From: an archaeon
GTDB taxonomy: Archaea; Thermoproteota; Nitrososphaeria; Nitrososphaerales; JACAEJ01
DNA length: 64,000 bases
Direction: 5' to 3'
NCBI GenBank assembly: GCA_024256265.1
Contig: JACGUK010000004.1
Coordinates: forward strand, 1 to 64,000
In this document: in pieces, positions 59,654-64,000 of the stretch
Layout of the letters: every line of letters starts with the position of its first letter
How positions within the stretch are numbered: the stretch's first letter is position 1
Program-made: the position numbers and the translations under genes
The notes under the pieces: model-generated
Seen by the model: the letters and a program-made list of their open reading frames with translations, nothing else
Database searches by the model: none
Told to the model about the DNA's origin: nothing

Positions 59654-60850
59654 ATGAAGGGCATATTATACTTATGTGAAATCGGAGCAATAGTCTTAGA
59701 TGAGAAGTTTAACGTCATCTCTAATTGGAAGTATCCAAGTGATGCTCAAGTCAAGAATTATGGGAGATTAAAAAGAGGAGAGTTGCCTTTAGAATTAAAA
59801 GAAATTTTATCAAATTCCATGAGGAATTTAGAGGCATTGATGATAATTGAAGATGAATTGAGGAAAGAGCTGAGCAGAGAAGGGTTTAAAGTTGATGAGG
59901 CTTCTAACGATTTGATAGATGAGCTTAGGTCTAGAAAGATAGAGCTCATGATAAAAGCAGGCTTAGCAAGCTCTGAAGATGATGCTAAAGATATGATTAG
60001 AAATTTTGCCATAGCTTTATCTGAATTCAAGTTAAGGGAAGTTTCAGCAAAGCCAGACCTTCATGCAATAGAAGCTATACAGGCTCTTGATGAGGTGGAT
60101 AAGACCTTGAACATTTTGGCAACGAGGGTGAGAGAGTGGTATGGATTGCATTTTCCTGAGCTCAGCTCTCTTATTGATGATCCTTTAACATATACAAAAT
60201 TTGTTAATGAATTTGGTGAAAGGAAGAATGTAAGAAAGGAAGAGCTTGCAAAATTTGGATTCTCTCTAAAAAAGGCTGAGGCTATATCTATCTCGGCTGA
60301 AAAGTCTAAAGGAGGAGACATTCGTGAAGAGGATTTAAGGAGAATTTTAGCAATAGCTGAAGAAGTGATAAAGCTAGATTCCCTTAGAGATAAGCTTTCA
60401 AGCTATGTTGAGAGGAACATGGAAACTATAGCACCAAATATATCATCTGTAGTAGGAGCAACTATAGGAGCTAGATTGATGGCTAAGGCAGGAGGGTTAG
60501 AGAAGTTAGCTATGCTACCTGCCAGTACTATACAAGTTCTTGGAGCTGAGAAGGCTCTCTTCAGGGCTTTGCGCACTGGTACAAGACCTCCAAAGCATGG
60601 CATTATCTTTCAGCATCAAGCTGTCCATTCAGCTCCAAAATGGCAAAGAGGCAAGATAGCCAGATCGATAGCAACAAAGATAGCTATAGCATCAAGAATA
60701 GACGCCTTCAGAGGAAGTTCGGAGAAAGAAATTGAACAGAGGCTTCAAAAGAGATTAGAAGAAATCAGGACAAAGTACAAAGAGCCACCAAAAGAAGAAA
60801 GGAGAGTTAAGAGGGTAAAAAGAGTGAAGAGAATTGGAAAGAAGAGGTAA
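59654..60850 (+). CDS. nop5: C/D box snoRNP core protein Nop5
   Basis: A 398-residue protein: N-terminal fibrillarin-binding domain, a central coiled coil, and the NOP domain (NISSVVGATIGARLMAKAGG, AEKALFRALRTGTRPPKHGI, HSAPKWQRGKIARSIATKI), with a Lys/Arg tail. Together with fibrillarin and L7Ae it directs 2'-O-methylation of rRNA and tRNA. It overlaps flpA by 17 bases. Confidence 0.95.
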   Translation: MKGILYLCEIGAIVLDEKFNVISNWKYPSDAQVKNYGRLKRGELPLELKEILSNSMRNLEALMIIEDELRKELSREGFKVDEASNDLIDELRSRKIELMIKAGLASSEDDAKDMIRNFAIALSEFKLREVSAKPDLHAIEAIQALDEVDKTLNILATRVREWYGLHFPELSSLIDDPLTYTKFVNEFGERKNVRKEELAKFGFSLKKAEAISISAEKSKGGDIREEDLRRILAIAEEVIKLDSLRDKLSSYVERNMETIAPNISSVVGATIGARLMAKAGGLEKLAMLPASTIQVLGAEKALFRALRTGTRPPKHGIIFQHQAVHSAPKWQRGKIARSIATKIAIASRIDAFRGSSEKEIEQRLQKRLEEIRTKYKEPPKEERRVKRVKRVKRIGKKR

Positions 60851-61514
60851 TCTACAAGGAGTTCATTGGTTGATAGTAGATGGCGAAGAGAAGATTGCTA
60901 CTATAAACCTTGCTCCAGGAGTTCAAGTTTATGGCGAGAGATTGATAGTTGATAAAGGAATCGAGTATAGGTTATGGGATCCTTTTAGGAGTAAGCTTTC
61001 TGCAGCTATAATAAAAGGGCTTAAGATTTTGCCATTTAAGGAAGGTAGCAAAGTCCTTTACTTAGGAGCTTCTACAGGGACTACTGCAAGCCATGTCTCA
61101 GACATAATAGGAGAAAAGGGGATAATATTTTGTGTTGAAATTTCTCCTAGAGTAGCAAGAGAGCTCATGGAGAGATGTGTGAAATACAGAAAGAACATGA
61201 TACCTATCATTGAGGATGCAAGAAAGCATGAGAAATATCATTCTATATTTGGGCATGTTGATTTAGTTTATTGTGATATAGCCCAACCAGATCAGACAGA
61301 TATAGCTATTGCTAATTGCAAACATTTCTTGAAGAAAAATGGTCATCTTCTCTTAGCTGTCAAATCGAGAAGCATAGATGTAACAAAGAAACCTTCTAAA
61401 GTCTTTAAAGAGGAGGAGGAGAAGCTTGAGAGAGAAGGCTTTAAAGTAGAGCAAGTTATTGAGCTTGAGCCCTTCGATAAGGATCATGTTCTGATTCATG
61501 CCATTATGGAATAG
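60834..61514 (+). CDS. flpA: Fibrillarin (rRNA 2'-O-methyltransferase)
   Basis: A 226-residue SAM methyltransferase: YRLWDPFRSKLSAAIIKGLK, VLYLGASTGTTASHVSDIIG and VYCDIAQPDQTDIAI are the fibrillarin motifs. The first codons overlap the Lys-rich end of nop5, showing the conserved nop5-fibrillarin operon. It is the catalytic subunit of the C/D sRNP. No C/D box sRNA gene was seen nearby. Confidence 0.95.
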   Translation: MERRGNLQGVHWLIVDGEEKIATINLAPGVQVYGERLIVDKGIEYRLWDPFRSKLSAAIIKGLKILPFKEGSKVLYLGASTGTTASHVSDIIGEKGIIFCVEISPRVARELMERCVKYRKNMIPIIEDARKHEKYHSIFGHVDLVYCDIAQPDQTDIAIANCKHFLKKNGHLLLAVKSRSIDVTKKPSKVFKEEEEKLEREGFKVEQVIELEPFDKDHVLIHAIME

Positions 61515-61587
61515 AATATTGTTGTAACCCTTTGAAACTCCAATTTTGCAAAAAAAGGTGTGAGTAGAGCTAGTGTAATAGGCTCGA

Positions 61588-61881
61588 TCATGGGAGCTTT
61601 TCGACTATTTTGACGAATTCGGCCTGTGTGAAGGCTTTAAGGGTCGTGGTGCGGACATTGCCTAGACTTCCTAGAGCTAGAAAGGCAGACACCGCTGCCT
61701 CATCGTTAGGGAACTGTGCTACTCCTACAACGTCATACTGCCCAAACGTGAAATATATGGCTTGCCATTTTCCACCTGCTTTTTCGATAAGAGCTTTGCT
61801 TGTTGCGAGTCGCTTAGGAAGGTCCCTGATAGTTTTTATTCCTTGATCCGTCCAATTTATGAGGACAATATAGTTAGGCAT
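61588..61881 (-). CDS. GYD-domain protein
   Basis: A 97-residue dimeric alpha/beta-barrel protein of the GYD family (NYIVLINWTDQGIKTIRDLP, then GQYDVVGVAQFPNDEAAVSA). These small proteins are widespread, with unknown function, and are often linked to one-carbon or stress metabolism. Convergent with flpA. Confidence 0.85.
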   Translation of the reverse strand: MPNYIVLINWTDQGIKTIRDLPKRLATSKALIEKAGGKWQAIYFTFGQYDVVGVAQFPNDEAAVSAFLALGSLGNVRTTTLKAFTQAEFVKIVEKLP

Positions 61882-61916
61882 TTTTCATCAAATTTGATTT
61901 ATTTCCTTTGGATTAA

Positions 61917-62039
61917 ATAAGGTTTGCCATCGTCAGTTTTAACATTGAAGCATATGACAAAGAGAGGTTTAGGGCTGAAGTTCTAGCTTTGAAAGCTCTT
62001 GGTCTGCCAAGATTCATAGAGAAAACTGCTCAATCGTAG
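61917..62039 (+). pseudogene. Coding-like 40-codon frame starting at ATA
   Basis: After a TAA, the frame reads (ATA)RFAIVSFNIEAYDKERFRAEV then LALKALGLPRFIEKTAQS and stops at 62037. The amphipathic, charged pattern is protein-like, but no ATG/GTG/TTG start is near and no clear ribosome site precedes ATA. It is likely a gene fragment between the GYD gene and trm1. Confidence 0.25.
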
Positions 62040-62075
62040 TTTTGATGCATTAACTGACTTATAAATTATTTAATG

Positions 62076-63233
62076 CTATCTATTCAATTCCTTTATTATC
62101 TCTATTATGACTGATGATGGTGCATCTGTCTTTATTCCTTTAGAATTTATTGCACTTCTAGTCGCTCTATAGCCTTTATCTTTTATAGAATTAATAATAT
62201 AATTTAATTTTGGTACATTTAATTGTAATTTATCAGCTATCTTATCAGGAATATAATAAGTAGGTGGCATATCAGCCTCGTTCAATGAGTTTCTTATCAT
62301 CTTCTCACATTCTTTATTCAAATCTATGTTATTCAATAAATATGATAAGAAATTTTTGTCATGAATCTCTTTTATCCAAAGGAGACCAGCAAATCTAAAA
62401 ATTTCTCCACATTCATCACAATTTTTTTCTATTGTTGAGCTTATTTTTCTATTAAAGCAATTAAAGCAGTGAAGTATGTATCCTAGACTATCTCTTGTTT
62501 CATCAGCATAGCTTGCTCCTGATGATATAGTGGCATAGATGCGAATGTAATGCCTTGTACTATGAGAGAATAAAGGATTAATGCCTATATCTAATCTCAT
62601 GGCTGAGTGAGCTAAAGCTCCTAGTAGTAGCCTAATCCCTATCTCGTGACAGTACTCAGTATTAAGAGAGTAGCCAAAGTACTTCCTAGCAGAAACCTTT
62701 GGGTAGATTCCACACAAGACAGCTGTGTCAGTAGCAGTTATAGATATTAGTCCTTTATCTCTTACAGCTCTTACTGCACAGTCTAAATAAGGAGCAGGAG
62801 AACCGAAGGGATCAATGTCCACTATCTCAAACCTATCTCTAGGAGAAGAGTGCTCTATAAGAAAATGACAAGCATCCATAATAGAGAAGGAGCATTTATC
62901 ATATACCTCATTCATCTTCGCTGATGCCTTTGCATAATCTATAGCAACAGGGTTAAGATCGTTCATGAACACCTCACCTATCTCAGGAGATTCGACAGCA
63001 ACTCTAACCCCCCTAGCCCCTATACCTGCCAATGAGTCTGCCATTCTAATATGCCCAGATAGTCTTCTCGCCATAGCCTTGTAGATGAATATCGATAAAT
63101 CCCTGTTCAACTTCGCTTGAGGATTATAAAATGCAGGCATCTTGGGAGGAACATCAGACTCAATGGAGACTTTTGGCACTAATAAAGTTGTCTTGCCCTC
63201 TACTATCTTTATCGATTGCTCATAAACACACAA
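62076..63233 (-). CDS. trm1: tRNA (guanine-26-N2)-dimethyltransferase
   Basis: A 385-residue Trm1: SLAGIGARGVRVAVESPEIG, NDLNPVAIDYAKASAK and DIDPFGSPAPYLDCAVRAVR in the SAM domain, and a C-terminal zinc-finger region (CFNCFNRKISSTIEKNCDEC). It methylates G26 of tRNAs. The divergent NTPase frame overlaps its start only if the distal ATG there is used. Confidence 0.94.
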   Translation of the reverse strand: MCVYEQSIKIVEGKTTLLVPKVSIESDVPPKMPAFYNPQAKLNRDLSIFIYKAMARRLSGHIRMADSLAGIGARGVRVAVESPEIGEVFMNDLNPVAIDYAKASAKMNEVYDKCSFSIMDACHFLIEHSSPRDRFEIVDIDPFGSPAPYLDCAVRAVRDKGLISITATDTAVLCGIYPKVSARKYFGYSLNTEYCHEIGIRLLLGALAHSAMRLDIGINPLFSHSTRHYIRIYATISSGASYADETRDSLGYILHCFNCFNRKISSTIEKNCDECGEIFRFAGLLWIKEIHDKNFLSYLLNNIDLNKECEKMIRNSLNEADMPPTYYIPDKIADKLQLNVPKLNYIINSIKDKGYRATRSAINSKGIKTDAPSSVIIEIIKELNR

Positions 63234-63308
63234 GAGACTCTCAACCCTATTTTTTACTTATTATTTAATTTAGCAAACTTAAATTATAATCTTTATAGAA
63301 AAGACTAT

Positions 63309-63890
63309 GTGCAAGGCTTGAAAGAATCAGTTAGAGTCTGGCTCATAACAGGTGATCCAGGAATAGGAAAAACAACAGTTCTGATAAAAACGATGAGTAT
63401 AATGAGGAATTATGGATATGCTTTAGGAGGGATGCTATGTAGAGAGGTTAGAGTCAAGGGTGAAAGAATGGGCTTTGAGTTGATGGATGTAGCCTCAGGT
63501 CGAAAGGGAGTATTGGCAGCTACCAAACTCAATACAGGTCCTAAGCTTGGAAAATATCGAGTAAATCTTATAGACTTGGCTGAGATAGGAGCAAAAGGCT
63601 TGGTGAATGCTATAGATTTCTGTGATATAATCATATGTGATGAGATAGGGCCTATGGAGCTCTTCAGCCCTGATTTCAGAAATGCTGTGAAAGCTATAGT
63701 AGAGAGTGGAAAGCCAGTATTAGGTATTGTTCATAAGCGTCTTAACGATCCTCTTATTCAAGAGCTAAAGTCAAAGCCTTTTGTTGAAGTTATAGAAGTC
63801 ACTCATGAGAATAGAGAGAAACTTCCCAGAATATTGGCTGAAGAATTATTATCAAAGATAAAAGGTAAAAATTATGCAAATGAGAGATAA
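63309..63890 (+). CDS. THEP1-type nucleoside-triphosphatase
   Basis: About 193 residues from GTG 63309: P-loop VWLITGDPGIGKTTVLIKTM, Walker B region IIICDEIGPMELFSPDF, and KPVLGIVHKRLNDPLIQEL, as in the THEP1/KAP-family NTPases (COG1618). The frame is open upstream to 63216, but that part reads as non-coding. The role is unclear; an NTPase/kinase activity has been shown for relatives. Confidence 0.85.
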   Translation: MQGLKESVRVWLITGDPGIGKTTVLIKTMSIMRNYGYALGGMLCREVRVKGERMGFELMDVASGRKGVLAATKLNTGPKLGKYRVNLIDLAEIGAKGLVNAIDFCDIIICDEIGPMELFSPDFRNAVKAIVESGKPVLGIVHKRLNDPLIQELKSKPFVEVIEVTHENREKLPRILAEELLSKIKGKNYANER

Positions 63891-64000
63891 AATAGCTGGC
63901 GTTGATGATGCAGGCAGGGGAGCAATATTAGGTCCCTTGGTAATTGCAGGTGTATGTGTAAGAGAGGATAAATTAGAACAGTTGATCAAGATAGGTGTTA
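63875..64000 (+). CDS. rnhB: Ribonuclease HII, N-terminal part (runs off the window)
   Basis: The frame begins at ATG 63875 or 63881, overlapping the NTPase stop, and reads KIAGVDDAGRGAILGPLVIA. The family motif is usually GIDEAGRG; here the second acid is Asp, a substitution I recall from thaumarchaeal copies. It removes RNA from RNA-DNA hybrids. The C-terminus lies outside the window. Confidence 0.88.

Noticed and set aside
61515..61587. A C/D box sRNA downstream of fibrillarin.
   Set aside because: No convincing box C (RTGATGA) and box D (CTGA) pair at proper spacing was found.
1..64000. CRISPR arrays, insertion sequences, rRNA genes.
   Set aside because: No regularly spaced repeats, transposase genes with terminal repeats or rRNA sequence were seen.

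Overview
This is an archaeal chromosome segment, most likely from the TACK group and probably Nitrososphaerota (Thaumarchaeota) or a close relative. The evidence is an unsplit 1269-residue RNA polymerase A subunit next to unsplit RpoB, RpoH, L30e and archaeal NusA; a CdvB/ESCRT-III plus Vps4 (CdvC) cluster; Alba; L40e; Nop5-fibrillarin; archaeal ThiC; diphthine synthase; and archaeal riboflavin kinase. Many starts carry GGTGAT or GGAGG upstream, as expected for the archaeal 16S rRNA tail. No ammonia-oxidation genes are present. The lineage is inferred from gene content, not from a tree.

Layout. 1-2.6 kb: an accessory ubiquitin-like conjugation operon (end of a ubiquitin-like protein, E2-like, JAB/JAMM peptidase, E1-like). 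It uses many CGN arginine codons, whereas its neighbours prefer AGA/AGG. 3.4-11.7 kb: the RNA polymerase operon. 12.2-15.0 kb: two ESCRT-III proteins and Vps4. 15-19 kb: aspartyl-tRNA synthetase, a KH protein, Alba, ThiC, L40e and tRNA-Val. 19-38.4 kb: a large dispersed gas-vesicle region. It holds GvpA, two GvpF/L proteins, a compact operon of GvpJ-zinc ribbon, GvpO, GvpH, GvpG, GvpJ/M, GvpK, a frameshifted gene and GvpL, a second Hsp20, a GvpD-like ATPase, several HTH regulators and unfamiliar small proteins. Proline metabolism genes, a translin homologue and membrane proteins lie within it. 38.5-52.1 kb: mainly metabolism and translation, with glutamate synthase, endonuclease V, riboflavin kinase and FAD synthase, diphthine synthase, an intron-bearing tRNA-Lys, a MoeB/UbaA-type E1, the siroheme-dependent haem pathway AhbA-D, and prolyl-tRNA synthetase. 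52.2-54.9 kb: a second accessory module with a peptidoglycan-binding-domain protein, a 501-residue protein with an HG...GC pattern and a small beta-sandwich-like protein. 55-64 kb: PHP phosphoesterase, TrmI, a TRAM protein, a ferritin-like protein, Nop5-fibrillarin, Trm1, a THEP1-type NTPase and the start of RNase HII.

The most unusual items are the cysteine-free E2-like protein, the peptidoglycan-binding/HG-GC module, the gas-vesicle cluster with a GvpJ-zinc-ribbon fusion and candidate operator arrays, the YRP-repeat protein, a tRNA-Lys that appears to carry two introns, and several coding-like frames that lack an ATG/GTG/TTG start. The last group includes the glutamate synthase glutaminase, which would have to start at ATC to keep its catalytic cysteine. 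They may be real non-canonical starts, decayed genes or base errors; the sequence alone cannot decide.
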